From: an uncultured Fidelibacterota bacterium
Lineage (GTDB): Bacteria > Fidelibacterota > UBA8477 > JABMPR01
Direction: 5' to 3'
Assembly: GCA_937888365.1 (NCBI GenBank)
Contig: CALBFA010000103.1
Span: 1 to 64,000, forward strand
Length of the DNA stretch: 64,000 nucleotides
In this document: piece by piece, positions 32,479 through 42,550 of the stretch
Layout of the letters: every line of letters begins with the position of its first letter
Numbering within the stretch: position 1 is the stretch's first letter
Position numbers and translations under genes: made by a program
Notes under the pieces: generated by a model
Databases searched by the model: none
The model's input: only the letters and a program-made list of their open reading frames with translations
What the model was told of the DNA's origin: nothing

Positions 32479-34965
32479 ATGAAAACCACACTCATTAATG
32501 TAATGTTAAAAATGTATATAGGTAGTTGCGTTTATAGAGTGGGCAAAGTCTTAATACTACTGCTATTGCTTGTAGATTTTGCCTATTCTGCAAATGTGGA
32601 TATATCAGGAACTATTTTTGATAATACTGGTGCAGTGCTCCCCAATGTGCATATAGCAAACATTAGTGATGGCGTTTCTACTGTGAGTAATGCTGATGGG
32701 GCGTTTCGCATTCCTGCTAATCAGCACGAGGAGAGTTTAATAACCTTCTATCACATTGGGTTCAAAAGGGACACTCTACTTATTCGTGCAAACTCTGTTT
32801 CAAAAACCCCTCTTACGATTGTTCTTCACCCAATTAACATCCGCTTTTCACCAGTCACGGTTATCGGAAATCATGTCCTGCAGGCACAGCAACGCTATGA
32901 ATCATCCATGCACATAATCTCTGGAAAAGAGTTGAAATTAGCAGCTGGTTTTTTAGGATCAGATGTATTTCGAGTTCTTGGTCGAAGTGCCTCATCTTCT
33001 TCAACAAGCGAATTTTCGAACCAACTTTATATACGCGGCGGGACACCCGATCAGAACCTCACATTATTAAATGGCATCCCCATATATCAACCCTATCACT
33101 TACTTGGCCTTGCGTCTTCTGTAAGCGAAGAGACCGTCGATTACCTAAAGTTTTATACGGGAAATTTTTCAACTGAGTACGGTGAACACATGAGTTCGGT
33201 CGTCGATATTGTTACAAAGTCAGGCTCATCAACGTTTGGTGTTGAGACCGATGTTAATCTTCTTTCTGCAACGTTGACAGCAAGCGCTCCAATTACACCA
33301 ACAATTCGATGGAGAGGGACAGGCAGGCGAAGTTATTATGATATTTTAAGTACCTTTACCAATCAGGATTTTGGATATAATTTTCAAGACTTCGAAGGTA
33401 AACTTTCTTACATGCCTACTGAGTCATCATTATTTACCTTGAGCACATTCTTGTCTCAGGATGATTATGTGTCACTTTATTCAGAAAATCTAGTTAATAG
33501 CACCTATCGATATGACCCTAACCCAGCTGTGGTATCTGCTGACTCAAACCTTTATCATAAAAAGATAGAAAGTAACGTTAACTGGGGTAATCGGCTAGCA
33601 GGCTTAAATTTTCTTCAACGCATTAGCGATGAAATAACCCTTAATGTTGTGGTCTATTATTCTGACCTTGTTCAAGAGTTGTCATATTTAAAGGCATATA
33701 TCCCTCATGCTCAAGCTTCTGTAAGTACAATTAAGGAAGCACTGGCTGAAAATGAACGCCGACTTTTAGATGATGAGAAAACAAGTGTTTATGGAGATTT
33801 GCAGGATACGGGAGTAAAAACGAAAATTAATCTTAAACGAGATACCTATTCTGCTTCTTTTGGAGCAGGAATATCAAGACAGAAGATAAATTTTAATTGG
33901 CAATTTCGGAATTTTGATATCATTAGTCCCTATATCAACTTTCTCATGGATTTTCCACCAGACACACTCCAAGAAACGTTTATTGTCGATATAAAATATG
34001 GATTCATCGAATTAAACAAACAAGTTGGAGCTCGACTATTGACACGAATGGGTTTTCGCTATTCTTTTAATGGATTTAATGATGCAACAGCACTTGATCC
34101 TCGTTTAAACGTCCGATTTATACTCAGTACAAAGCTTAGCATAAAAGGAGCATGGGGTGTCTTTTCTCAACATCTAGGAACCGCCACTGAGTATGGTTTT
34201 TATTCGCTTGCCAGCGCTTATTTTCCAATTGAAGATGGCTTTTCAACAGCGACGCACTCATTGTTTGGCCTGACTTATCAGGGCGAAACGATAAGAGCTG
34301 AAGTAAATGTTTATGATAAAGTATTTAATAATATTCTTTTCCAAGACCCGACAAGCGTCTTTGTTTACGGCGAAGGTCGTTCTCATGGTGTTGAGTTTTC
34401 GGGTGACATACTACTAAATCAACATATAACAACTCAAATGGCATACACGTATTCCGACAATGAAAAAAAACTGACTGGTGAGACCTTTCACCCAAATTAC
34501 GATATCCGTCATAACTTGAAAATGTCAACATCATATAAAATGAATGATAATTACTTCGGTCTATCATGGACATTCAATACCGGAAGACCTGCAAATTTAT
34601 ACTACACAAAGGCAGAAACAGCCATCCCTAGTACGGTGGACATTAATGATGCATGGGTTTCCACTATGCCGATTATGATGATTACACCTAAAAATTTCTT
34701 GAGATATCCCATGTTTCATCGTCTTGATTTTCGTTACGCAAGAGGCATCAATTTTAAATCGATGACGGGTGAGATTTATTTAAATATTATCAATCTTTAT
34801 GGTCGAAAGAATGTCCTCTATTATGACGAGATAGAATATAAGGATAAGGATGTTACAGTAATAATTGAGGGTAATGAATATGTCCGTACAGAAAGATCCT
34901 ACTCTGCGAAACCTAAATATGGTTTGCCCCTATTGCCCATTATTGGAGTTAAATTTGCGTTTTAG
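32479..34965 (+). CDS. TonB-dependent receptor with carboxypeptidase-regulatory-like domain
   Basis: Outer-membrane energy-dependent importer, substrate unknown. After a long signal peptide (hydrophobic KVLILLLLLVDFAYSA; in-frame ATG codons at residues 9 and 12 are alternative starts) comes a CarboxypepD-regulatory-like domain (about 40-115: DISGTIFDNTGAVLPNVHI). A plug domain follows (about 120-235: LYIRGGTPDQNLTLLNGIPI, YTGNFSTEYGEHMSSVVDIV), then a barrel ending in phenylalanine (GVKFAF). At 828 residues it is shorter than typical SusC. It sits 42 bases past the hexanucleotide tract and overlaps the following lipoprotein gene by 11 bases. Confidence 0.92.
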   Translation: MKTTLINVMLKMYIGSCVYRVGKVLILLLLLVDFAYSANVDISGTIFDNTGAVLPNVHIANISDGVSTVSNADGAFRIPANQHEESLITFYHIGFKRDTLLIRANSVSKTPLTIVLHPINIRFSPVTVIGNHVLQAQQRYESSMHIISGKELKLAAGFLGSDVFRVLGRSASSSSTSEFSNQLYIRGGTPDQNLTLLNGIPIYQPYHLLGLASSVSEETVDYLKFYTGNFSTEYGEHMSSVVDIVTKSGSSTFGVETDVNLLSATLTASAPITPTIRWRGTGRRSYYDILSTFTNQDFGYNFQDFEGKLSYMPTESSLFTLSTFLSQDDYVSLYSENLVNSTYRYDPNPAVVSADSNLYHKKIESNVNWGNRLAGLNFLQRISDEITLNVVVYYSDLVQELSYLKAYIPHAQASVSTIKEALAENERRLLDDEKTSVYGDLQDTGVKTKINLKRDTYSASFGAGISRQKINFNWQFRNFDIISPYINFLMDFPPDTLQETFIVDIKYGFIELNKQVGARLLTRMGFRYSFNGFNDATALDPRLNVRFILSTKLSIKGAWGVFSQHLGTATEYGFYSLASAYFPIEDGFSTATHSLFGLTYQGETIRAEVNVYDKVFNNILFQDPTSVFVYGEGRSHGVEFSGDILLNQHITTQMAYTYSDNEKKLTGETFHPNYDIRHNLKMSTSYKMNDNYFGLSWTFNTGRPANLYYTKAETAIPSTVDINDAWVSTMPIMMITPKNFLRYPMFHRLDFRYARGINFKSMTGEIYLNIINLYGRKNVLYYDEIEYKDKDVTVIIEGNEYVRTERSYSAKPKYGLPLLPIIGVKFAF

Positions 34966-35866
34966 ATTTTTTATAATTACCGTCGCAACTTTATTCATAT
35001 TTCTTTGCTGTAGTACAGAGCCAGAAATCAATACTGACGTGCTTAGAGATAAAACGATGGTGATGTGTGAGTTAGGGATTGGTAAATCAGTGACAAAACA
35101 AATATTGTACATTCAACGTATCAGATACCTAGTTGATGTTGCATTTACGGATGATAGCACTATCCCCTTTGGCGTTGAAGGTGCATCAGTCATTGTCAGA
35201 GGTAATGGTCATGAGTATGTTTTTGCAGATAGTGGGAATGGTGTTTATGAATATTTAATGACGGATACAACCGAAGTTATTGAAATGGGTAAGCTTTATG
35301 AACTTTCAATTACCCTGCTCAACGGGGAGACCATGTCGTCAACTACCATTACACCTGCAGTTACGTTTCCCGATAATCAAGACACCTTGTTTATTCGTCC
35401 AGATAGCGTTCTTAGTTGGTGGTATGATTATGATACGCCATATCCTCTAACGCGTACAGAACCAAGTTTTAAAGATACACTCTTATTTCAACTTGAAGAA
35501 AATACGATCCTTAGAAGTCCAACAACTTCGATAAATTCTCTTCGTCCGAATGATTTGTTTTGGATACCTGGGTTAAATCGAGAACTTTATAAATATCCTA
35601 TTATTTCTGACCATTCCATATTTATTTCAACAGCTGTGGACAGCCCATTTCTCTTTTTAGAATCATTTAGTTCTCAATCAACGCAGATAGAATTTCGATT
35701 GGAGCATCCACATAAATTTGATTATGACAGAATTATGTTAGATGACAATTGGCCGCTTGATGAAGCTTTTTTAAAACAAGTTTCAAACATTGATAACGCA
35801 TATGGTATTTTTACATCTGGAAGCGTCAATGTTTCAAAAGGTATCGTTGTAAGTGTTATTCCATAA
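34955..35866 (+). CDS. DUF4249-like surface lipoprotein
   Basis: Probable partner lipoprotein of the TonB-dependent receptor. The ORF track begins at 34865, inside the receptor gene; TTG 34955 has GGAG six bases upstream and gives a lipoprotein signal RFFIITVATLFIFLCC with cysteines 18/19, 303 residues in all. The mature part starts with a conserved strand pattern (VMCELGIGKS, VTKQILYIQRI), then GVEGASVIVRGNGHEYVF and YELSITLLNGETMSSTTITP, as in DUF4249 proteins that accompany TonB receptors in Bacteroidetes. Family assignment is by pattern and context. A terminator follows the gene. Confidence 0.65.
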   Translation: MRFRFFIITVATLFIFLCCSTEPEINTDVLRDKTMVMCELGIGKSVTKQILYIQRIRYLVDVAFTDDSTIPFGVEGASVIVRGNGHEYVFADSGNGVYEYLMTDTTEVIEMGKLYELSITLLNGETMSSTTITPAVTFPDNQDTLFIRPDSVLSWWYDYDTPYPLTRTEPSFKDTLLFQLEENTILRSPTTSINSLRPNDLFWIPGLNRELYKYPIISDHSIFISTAVDSPFLFLESFSSQSTQIEFRLEHPHKFDYDRIMLDDNWPLDEAFLKQVSNIDNAYGIFTSGSVNVSKGIVVSVIP

Positions 35867-35925
35867 AAATAAATCAAACAGAAAGCATTATTACTGAGAT
35901 AAATACCAGTTTTGGACAAAGTTAA

Positions 35926-35951
35926 GGAGGACTCATTTGAGTCCTCTTTTG
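35926..35951 (+). terminator. Terminator after receptor/lipoprotein pair
   Basis: GAGGACTCA and TGAGTCCTC form a perfect 9-bp stem with a 2-base centre (likely opening to a 4-base loop), followed by TTTT. It separates the pair from the symporter gene. Confidence 0.8.
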
Positions 35952-36029
35952 CAACCATCAATTTTATTTTTCAACTTTTGACTAACACCTATATCCGTTT
36001 AGATTTACGCCACTCAAAAGGAGAAGAGA

Positions 36030-37523
36030 GTGACACCCATTTCTATCGGATTTTCAATATATTTATTACTGATTTTGTTCGTCGGCATTTATACCGCAAG
36101 ACAAATGACCAATATGAAAGATTTTGCCCTTGGCGGAAACAAGCTGGGTCCTGTGGTTATTGCATTTTCAGAACGCGCCTCAGGAGAGTCTGCTTGGCTT
36201 ATATTGGGGCTCCCTGGCGCTGCGATTCTCGGCGGTTTTCTTGAATCTTGGACCGTTATCGGCTGCGTTTCAGGCATCATATTTTCATGGTTTATGATTG
36301 CGACTAAACTTCGCAATGCAACTGGACATTATAATGCCATTACACTCCCTGAATTATTTTCGAAAATATTCGGCAATAGTAAGTCCATCCAGATAATTGC
36401 ATCCACCATCATTACATTCTTTTTTACATTTTATGTAGCGGCTCAATTTGCAGGCGCAGGGAAAGTACTGAACGTAACATTTGGAATCCCCGAAACACAA
36501 GGGATGCTGCTGGGAGCCGTTTTAATTGTTTTTTATACCCTTATGGGTGGTTTCTTAGCTGTCGCTTGGACAGATTTAGTCCAAGGGATTATCATGATTG
36601 CAACTCTCGTCATTTTACCATTGGTGGCCTGGATAGAATTGGGTGACTCCCTCGTGTTTGAAAACTTTTTTTCAAGCGCAACTTTTATTGGCGAGACACA
36701 AGGATGGGCTGCTATAACACTGGTAATTGGTGGCTTAAGTTGGGGTTTAGGCTATATGGGACAACCTCATTTGGTCTCTCGATATATGGCAATTGATAAA
36801 GTCGAAAACATTAAATTGGGCCGACGAATCGCTATATCTTGGGCCGTCCCAGCGTTTATTGGCTCTATGCTTATTGGCGTGTTCGGCAAAGAGCTCATCC
36901 TGAGCGGCAAAGTTATGATTGACGGCGTTCTGGTGAATGGAATCAATGACTTGAAGATGCTCATTAGCAATGGCTTCCTCGATCCCGAAAAATTGATGCC
37001 TGCAATGGCGACAGCCCTATTAAATCCATGGGTCGCAGGAATTTTAATCTCTGGAGCGATTGCGGCTATGATGTCTACAGCCGACAGTCAACTCTTGGTA
37101 TCAACAACCGTTTTGACAGAAGATATTGTCGGTCGCTTCTGGAGAAATAGTGTTCAAAATTTCAATCTATTGACAATAGGACGCATGTTAACCGTCATTA
37201 TTGGTGTTGTTGCATTTTTCTTAGCCTATGAAAGTAAAGAAATGGTTTTTGAAATGGTTTCCTATGCTTGGGGAGGTTTGGGTGCGTCTTTTGGACCTGC
37301 ATTACTCCTAACGTTATGGTGGAAAAAGACTTCAAAAATCGGCGTCATTTCAGGAATGATTACAGGAACACTTTTTACAGTGATTGACTTATTCGGTGCT
37401 TGGGTGACAGTACGATTTTCAGCATTTGTATTAGCGCTGATTGCTGTTATACTTGGCTCGCTAATTGGAGACGAAAACAGAGTTGAAAATTCAGACACAA
37501 TTAAGAACCAAAATAATGCATAA
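36030..37523 (+). CDS. Sodium/solute symporter, PutP-like
   Basis: Sodium-coupled uptake of proline or a related small organic solute. The 497 residues form about 13 membrane helices. SSS-family motifs include MKDFALGGNKLGPVVIAFSERASGESAW near the start, YTLMGGFLAVAWTDLVQGIIM in the middle, GYMGQPHLVSRYMAI and AIAAMMSTADSQLLVSTT. These agree best with sodium/proline symporters. The GTG start follows AAGGAG at good spacing. It is followed by the CvpA gene after 51 bases. The exact substrate is an inference. Confidence 0.88.
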   Translation: MTPISIGFSIYLLLILFVGIYTARQMTNMKDFALGGNKLGPVVIAFSERASGESAWLILGLPGAAILGGFLESWTVIGCVSGIIFSWFMIATKLRNATGHYNAITLPELFSKIFGNSKSIQIIASTIITFFFTFYVAAQFAGAGKVLNVTFGIPETQGMLLGAVLIVFYTLMGGFLAVAWTDLVQGIIMIATLVILPLVAWIELGDSLVFENFFSSATFIGETQGWAAITLVIGGLSWGLGYMGQPHLVSRYMAIDKVENIKLGRRIAISWAVPAFIGSMLIGVFGKELILSGKVMIDGVLVNGINDLKMLISNGFLDPEKLMPAMATALLNPWVAGILISGAIAAMMSTADSQLLVSTTVLTEDIVGRFWRNSVQNFNLLTIGRMLTVIIGVVAFFLAYESKEMVFEMVSYAWGGLGASFGPALLLTLWWKKTSKIGVISGMITGTLFTVIDLFGAWVTVRFSAFVLALIAVILGSLIGDENRVENSDTIKNQNNA

Positions 37524-37574
37524 AATGAATCAAAATATAAAAAAAAATATTAACAATTATAAGGAATTATCATA

Positions 37575-38159
37575 ATGGCGACAGTATTCGATTTAGTGAG
37601 TTTAATAGCAATTGGCTGGTTCTTATTCTCGGGAATCAAAAGCGGATTAATTGAAAGTGTTATGAAGTTAATTGGCGCAACTGCAGCCGTTTACCTTACC
37701 ATGAATTATAGTATGGTTGGCTTACAATATTTAGAAAAAGTTTGGGACGTACCCTCAAAATATGAGTCGATTGCTGGCTTCGTTACTGTCTTTTTGGTCA
37801 CTATTTATGCCTTTCAAATTGCTGCATCCTTCATGCGAAAAATCGTACATGGATTATTATTAGGTTGGGTTGATAGAACCGGCGGCGCAGTATTTGGTCT
37901 TTTAAAAGCAGGTGTTTTATTAAGTAGTATTTTATGGATATTAAATCTACTCCCTGCAGATATTTCTCAAGGCTGGCAGAAAGATGCAAAAATACTCCCG
38001 GTTGTTTTAAGTGTTCAAAATGTATTGGTGAGTACATTTAATCTTGAAGATGAATTGGATTTAATTCATGACACGGGGAACAAACTTTTCGAAAGGACAA
38101 AAAATTCGGTTATCGAAGATGCAATGAATAAAGTTGAGGAGGAGTTGAAGAAAAAATAA
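37575..38159 (+). CDS. CvpA family membrane protein
   Basis: Inner-membrane protein of the colicin-V-production family; the molecular role is not established. Four membrane helices are visible: LVSLIAIGWFLFSGIKSGLI, a second at about 28-48, FVTVFLVTIYAFQIAASF, and AGVLLSSILWILNLL. The family hallmark between helices three and four, LGWVDRTGGAVFGLLKAG, is present. The C-terminus is a charged helix (NKVEEELKKK). AAGGAA precedes the start. It follows the symporter and precedes mutS2; cvpA-mutS2 adjacency is common in bacteria. Confidence 0.9.
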   Translation: MATVFDLVSLIAIGWFLFSGIKSGLIESVMKLIGATAAVYLTMNYSMVGLQYLEKVWDVPSKYESIAGFVTVFLVTIYAFQIAASFMRKIVHGLLLGWVDRTGGAVFGLLKAGVLLSSILWILNLLPADISQGWQKDAKILPVVLSVQNVLVSTFNLEDELDLIHDTGNKLFERTKNSVIEDAMNKVEEELKKK

Positions 38160-38182
38160 GAATTCCCCCTATTAAATGAGTC

Positions 38183-38225
38183 TGCCCAATTGATGCGAAA
38201 TCTTACGATTCCCAACAATTGGGCA
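38183..38225 (+). terminator. Hairpin between cvpA and mutS2
   Basis: TGCCCAATTG and CAATTGGGCA are perfect 10-bp arms around a 23-base loop, followed by CCTTTGTT. The large loop and weak T run make it either an inefficient terminator or a leader structure of mutS2. Confidence 0.45.
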
Positions 38226-38280
38226 CCTTTGTTATACCGATGCTTGAGAAAATGAATAAATAATTATTATCACTCTAGAA

Positions 38281-40641
38281 ATGACGAAAGACATGAAAAA
38301 ACAAACCATCAATCAACTCGAGTTTGACGCCGTTAGAGACAAAATCTCCCAAAAAGCTAGAGGTCAGCTAGTAGCTGAAGAACTTTCTCGACTCGAAATA
38401 ATTTCAGATGAAAGTCTTTTGCAGTCTCATTTGACAAAAGTTGATTTCCTTATGGGGGCCCTTGAAAAACGAACGCCATTTCCTTTGCGAGAGTATCATC
38501 ACATCAAGGATAGTCTAACACTTTTAGGTATCGAGGGGACTCAACTTTCACCTCTTCAAGTGTTTAATATTGGAAATATTTTCGAACAAAGTCGCTTGAT
38601 AAAATTGTTTTTTCAAGCGAATGATGCGGATAAAACATCGCCATGGCTCAATCATTATCAAGCAATAGGTATCAATAAAGAAATCGAGAAACGTATTCTT
38701 GAAACCGTTGATGCTGGCGGAAACGTCCTTGACTCTGCATCGTCGCAACTTCGGCGTATTCGACGTCAAATTGCATCCTATGAACAAAAAATACGCAAGC
38801 GTATGGACGAATTGACAGCGACGCTTTTCAAAGAAGGTATCCTGCAAGATCCTCAAGCGACTGTGAAGGGTGGACGTTTGGTTCTCCCCGTAAAAACATC
38901 GGCAAAGCGCTCTGTTAAAGGGGTTCTTACGGATATTTCGAATACAGGCTCAACGACATTTATTGAACCCTACGAAATTATCGAAATGAGTAACCAGATA
39001 AAGGTTTTCCAAAATGAAGAAGTTTTGGAAATAGAACGCATTTTAAAAGAAATAACGGCGCAGTTGTCCCTCGAACAATCAACGATTATTGAAAATTATA
39101 AACAACTCGAAACAGTCGATTTTCATGCCGCCATTGCATTGTACGGAATGGACGTAAAATCTATTATTCCCGAATTGAAACGGCGCCATATCAAAATAAT
39201 TCAAGGTCGGAACCCAATCTTAGAAGCGCAGCGAAAAGTTGTGCCGTTGGATTTAGAGCTTTCGACAGACGAAATGACCCTCGTCATTACGGGACCCAAT
39301 GCAGGTGGTAAAACCGTCGCGCTTAAAACGGCGGGACTTTTAACGCTAATGGCCAATTCTGGCATTCCCATTCCTGCCGACAATGGCAGTATTCTTCCCC
39401 GTGTTGATGCGATTCATACGGACATCGGCGACCAGCAAAGTATTCTCAATGATTTGTCAACATTCTCCGCTCACATGGAATCTATCGTCCGTATTACGGA
39501 AAATGCCACGGAGAATTCACTGATCCTTTTAGATGAATTAGGCACAGGAACCGATCCAAATGAAGGTGCCGCTTTGGCAGAAGTTTTATTAAATTTCCTC
39601 AATGATGCAGGATGCATGACTATAGCAACGACACACTTGGGCTCCTTAAAAGTCGTCGCGCATGAGCAAAAGGGATTTGCCAATGGTTCAATGGATTTTG
39701 ATCAAAAAAACTTGAGACCCAGTTATTTATTTCGCAAAGGAATTCCAGGAAGTTCCTATGGTTTAGAAATCGCTCGAAGAATGGGATTAAAACAATCCAT
39801 CATAGATGAAGCGAAATCAAAAAGTGGTAGTCCGTATCAACGCCTGGAAAATCTTATTGGAAGTCTTGAAAAATCACTTCAAGAAAATGAGCATTACAAA
39901 ACAGAATTAGAAATGTTGCATCGGAAGGCGAAATCTGTCGAAAACGAGAAAGATGCGCTGCTGAAAGACATCCAAAAAGAGCAGAAAAAAGCCAAGCAAA
40001 TAGCCCAACGACACGCAGAAGAATTACTCGCAAAAACGCGCAAAAAGTTGGAACAAACCATTCGAGACATCAAAGATGAGCAGGCCAGTGCAGAATCTAT
40101 AAAATCAGCGAAAGATGAGCTGATTAAAGTGAATGCTCAATGGAAAACAACAATTTACGACCAAGAAAAGTCCAGTAAAGTCATCAAAGAAAATGAATTC
40201 TTCGAAGGAATGCGTGTCAAAATTGTGCCTCTTGATATTAACGGAACGATTCTCGATACCACGATAAAAAAGGGAAAAATTAATGTAGATGCCCAAGGAA
40301 AACGAATGACGGTTCCCTTAGAATGGTTGGAAAAAGGACAAAATAATGACCAAGAGCATGAGGACTCTGTCGTCCTCGTAAATCGCTCACCTTCAACAGG
40401 TATGCGCCTCGATATTCGTGGAAAACGCGCCGATGAAGCCATCGAATTAATTGAACAATTTGTTGATAATGCCACATTGTCAAATCTCGACAAACTCGAA
40501 GTGATTCACGGAAAAGGGACCGGCGTTTTACAAAAGATTGTAAGCGAAACATTAAGCGCGCATCGTGGCGTTAAGAAATTTGCATTAGGCGGTTTTGACG
40601 AAGGCGGTGCCGGGATAACATATATTGAATTAAGGGTCTAA
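38281..40641 (+). CDS. mutS2: Endonuclease MutS2
   Basis: DNA-binding ATPase with nuclease domain; in bacteria MutS2 limits recombination, and in some it rescues collided ribosomes. The N-terminal clamp and lever regions are followed by the ATPase with TGPNAGGKT (337-345), a DLSTFSAHM segment and the Walker B stretch LILLDELGTGTDP. A long coiled coil (about 510-620) leads to a KOW-like segment and the C-terminal Smr domain with LDIRGKRADEA (about 710) and HGKGTGVL (743). The 786 residues are typical. An in-frame ATG at 38293 is an alternative start. No mutL lies nearby. Confidence 0.95.
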   Translation: MTKDMKKQTINQLEFDAVRDKISQKARGQLVAEELSRLEIISDESLLQSHLTKVDFLMGALEKRTPFPLREYHHIKDSLTLLGIEGTQLSPLQVFNIGNIFEQSRLIKLFFQANDADKTSPWLNHYQAIGINKEIEKRILETVDAGGNVLDSASSQLRRIRRQIASYEQKIRKRMDELTATLFKEGILQDPQATVKGGRLVLPVKTSAKRSVKGVLTDISNTGSTTFIEPYEIIEMSNQIKVFQNEEVLEIERILKEITAQLSLEQSTIIENYKQLETVDFHAAIALYGMDVKSIIPELKRRHIKIIQGRNPILEAQRKVVPLDLELSTDEMTLVITGPNAGGKTVALKTAGLLTLMANSGIPIPADNGSILPRVDAIHTDIGDQQSILNDLSTFSAHMESIVRITENATENSLILLDELGTGTDPNEGAALAEVLLNFLNDAGCMTIATTHLGSLKVVAHEQKGFANGSMDFDQKNLRPSYLFRKGIPGSSYGLEIARRMGLKQSIIDEAKSKSGSPYQRLENLIGSLEKSLQENEHYKTELEMLHRKAKSVENEKDALLKDIQKEQKKAKQIAQRHAEELLAKTRKKLEQTIRDIKDEQASAESIKSAKDELIKVNAQWKTTIYDQEKSSKVIKENEFFEGMRVKIVPLDINGTILDTTIKKGKINVDAQGKRMTVPLEWLEKGQNNDQEHEDSVVLVNRSPSTGMRLDIRGKRADEAIELIEQFVDNATLSNLDKLEVIHGKGTGVLQKIVSETLSAHRGVKKFALGGFDEGGAGITYIELRV

Positions 40642-40723
40642 GATTCAATGAAAATTGTAGTATTCGAATTGCAGAAATTCACAAAAAGTGCTGTACCTAG
40701 CAGCGGTATTATTACATTGTAAC

Positions 40724-42550
40724 ATGGCGAGAATTCCTGAACATATAATTGAGCAAGTTCGAGAAGCCAATGATGTTTACGATGTTGTCTCTGAATATGT
40801 CCAACTCAAACGATCCGGTACAAATTATTTTGGTCGATGTCCTTTTCATGACGAAAAAACAGCCTCGTTTAGTGTCAGTACGCAAAAGCAAATTTATCAC
40901 TGTTTTGGATGCGGAAAAGGCGGCAGCGTCATCAATTTTATGATGGAAATTGAAAATCTGGATTTCATCTCATCGGTTCGGAATCTTGCAGAGCGGGCCA
41001 ATATTACTATTGAAGAATCAGCGCCACGTGCTGCAAATGACGACCAAAATGCGCAGCTATATAATCTCCATGAATTGGCGGCTCGCGTTTTTCAACGCAT
41101 CTTGCTTGATAAAGAGGGCGAGAATGCGCTGGCCTATTTTCGTCAGCGTAAACTCAGCGAAGAGAGCATTAAACAATTTAAATTAGGCTACGCACCGAAT
41201 CGTTGGGACACCTTTACAACGGAGGCTATGAAACTTGGTTTGCCTCGCAATATTCTGGAAATGAGCGGTCTCATTAGTGTTAATCAGCAAGGCAATTTAT
41301 ATGATCGTTTTCGCAGTCGTCTGATGGTTCCTATTTATAATTTAAATAATAGAGTGACGGCTTTTGGCGGACGGATATTTGAAGAAGAAGATAACGCCAA
41401 GTATATGAACTCTCCAGAGACGCCCATCTATCACAAAAGTAATATTTTATACGGACTTCATCTTTCTAAAGAAGCGATGCGGAAAAAGAAAACAGCCATC
41501 GTTATGGAAGGCTATTTCGACATGATGCGGGTTTTTCAAGAAGGATTCCATTATGGCGTTGCCGGATCTGGGACAGCGTTTACACTGCAACAAGCCAAAC
41601 TTTTGAAACGATTCTCAGACAAAGCCATTCTATGCTATGATTCCGATAATGCTGGACGAGTCGCCGCCGAAAAAGCCGGACGCTTATTATTGAATGAAGG
41701 TCTGGATGTTAAAATCATGGTTCTCGAAAACGGCGAAGATCCGGACAGTTTTTTTGACCATCATGATGCGGAAGCATTTCAACGCAAAATTGATTCGTCA
41801 GTTGATTATATGGATTACGTGCTTTCGTGGCGAGGCGATACGCTCAAAAGTATTAATGGAAAAAATACCTTCATCAATAGCTTTTTAGACGACCTCTCTC
41901 AGCTTGATAATTCAATTATAAGAGAACTTTTAGCGCAGCAACTTGCCGAAGGATTGGGGCTTGATGCTAGCAATATTAAAACAGTTTTACAGCAAAAAGT
42001 TGCGCCTCAAGAACGACGAGAATTTTTTCGAGATCAGCGCTCCCAGCATCAGGCAGAAGCGCAAATTGAACAGCCCAAAGGCATCCACGAAAAGCAGGAA
42101 AAAGCTGAGTTAAGCCTCTTGAGACTACATTTATCAAATGAAAATGATGGAAAAGATGAATCATTTGATGTGAAAGAATATTTGGAATGGTTGCTGGATT
42201 CTTTAGATGATGAATTTATTAAGATCCTAAAATATAAAGAATTATTCCAATTTATTCGGGGACGACTCCGTAAAAAAGAATTCCCTATTAATCCACGCAG
42301 GCTAATGGATGAACTGCAAAATCAGACCTTCGTTAATATTGTGTCAGGACTTTATGCCAATTCTGGAGCTATTCCTGCAAGCGTTCAAGAAGCGACAGAT
42401 TGTATTATTGCGATTAAACAAATTAAACAAAAGACACGATTAAATGAATTGCGATCACGTCTTCGCTTGCCTGAAACGGATGAAAAAGTGATGATGTCAA
42501 TTTTAAACGAAATGAAAGAAATTCAGGATAACCCCATACTGACAATATAA
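40724..42550 (+). CDS. dnaG: DNA primase
   Basis: Makes RNA primers for replication. The ORF track starts at GTG 40688, but ATG 40724 starts the conserved MARIPEHIIEQVREANDVYDVV and gives 608 residues. The zinc ribbon is C39-P-F-H42 and C60-F-G-C63. The catalytic core follows (RLMVPIYNLNNRVTAFGGRI, then the TOPRIM parts VMEGYFDMMRVFQEG, CYDSDNAGRVAAEKA and EDPDSFF). The C-terminal helicase-interaction part (about 430-605) is divergent. Here the usual neighbour rpoD is missing; the gene ends by overlapping a lipoprotein gene at TAATG. Confidence 0.95.
   Translation: MARIPEHIIEQVREANDVYDVVSEYVQLKRSGTNYFGRCPFHDEKTASFSVSTQKQIYHCFGCGKGGSVINFMMEIENLDFISSVRNLAERANITIEESAPRAANDDQNAQLYNLHELAARVFQRILLDKEGENALAYFRQRKLSEESIKQFKLGYAPNRWDTFTTEAMKLGLPRNILEMSGLISVNQQGNLYDRFRSRLMVPIYNLNNRVTAFGGRIFEEEDNAKYMNSPETPIYHKSNILYGLHLSKEAMRKKKTAIVMEGYFDMMRVFQEGFHYGVAGSGTAFTLQQAKLLKRFSDKAILCYDSDNAGRVAAEKAGRLLLNEGLDVKIMVLENGEDPDSFFDHHDAEAFQRKIDSSVDYMDYVLSWRGDTLKSINGKNTFINSFLDDLSQLDNSIIRELLAQQLAEGLGLDASNIKTVLQQKVAPQERREFFRDQRSQHQAEAQIEQPKGIHEKQEKAELSLLRLHLSNENDGKDESFDVKEYLEWLLDSLDDEFIKILKYKELFQFIRGRLRKKEFPINPRRLMDELQNQTFVNIVSGLYANSGAIPASVQEATDCIIAIKQIKQKTRLNELRSRLRLPETDEKVMMSILNEMKEIQDNPILTI

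Noticed and set aside
34865-34954. Upstream ORF start of the DUF4249-like lipoprotein
   Set aside because: This segment lies inside the receptor gene and would put 30 residues before the lipoprotein signal; TTG 34955 has a proper ribosome-binding site.
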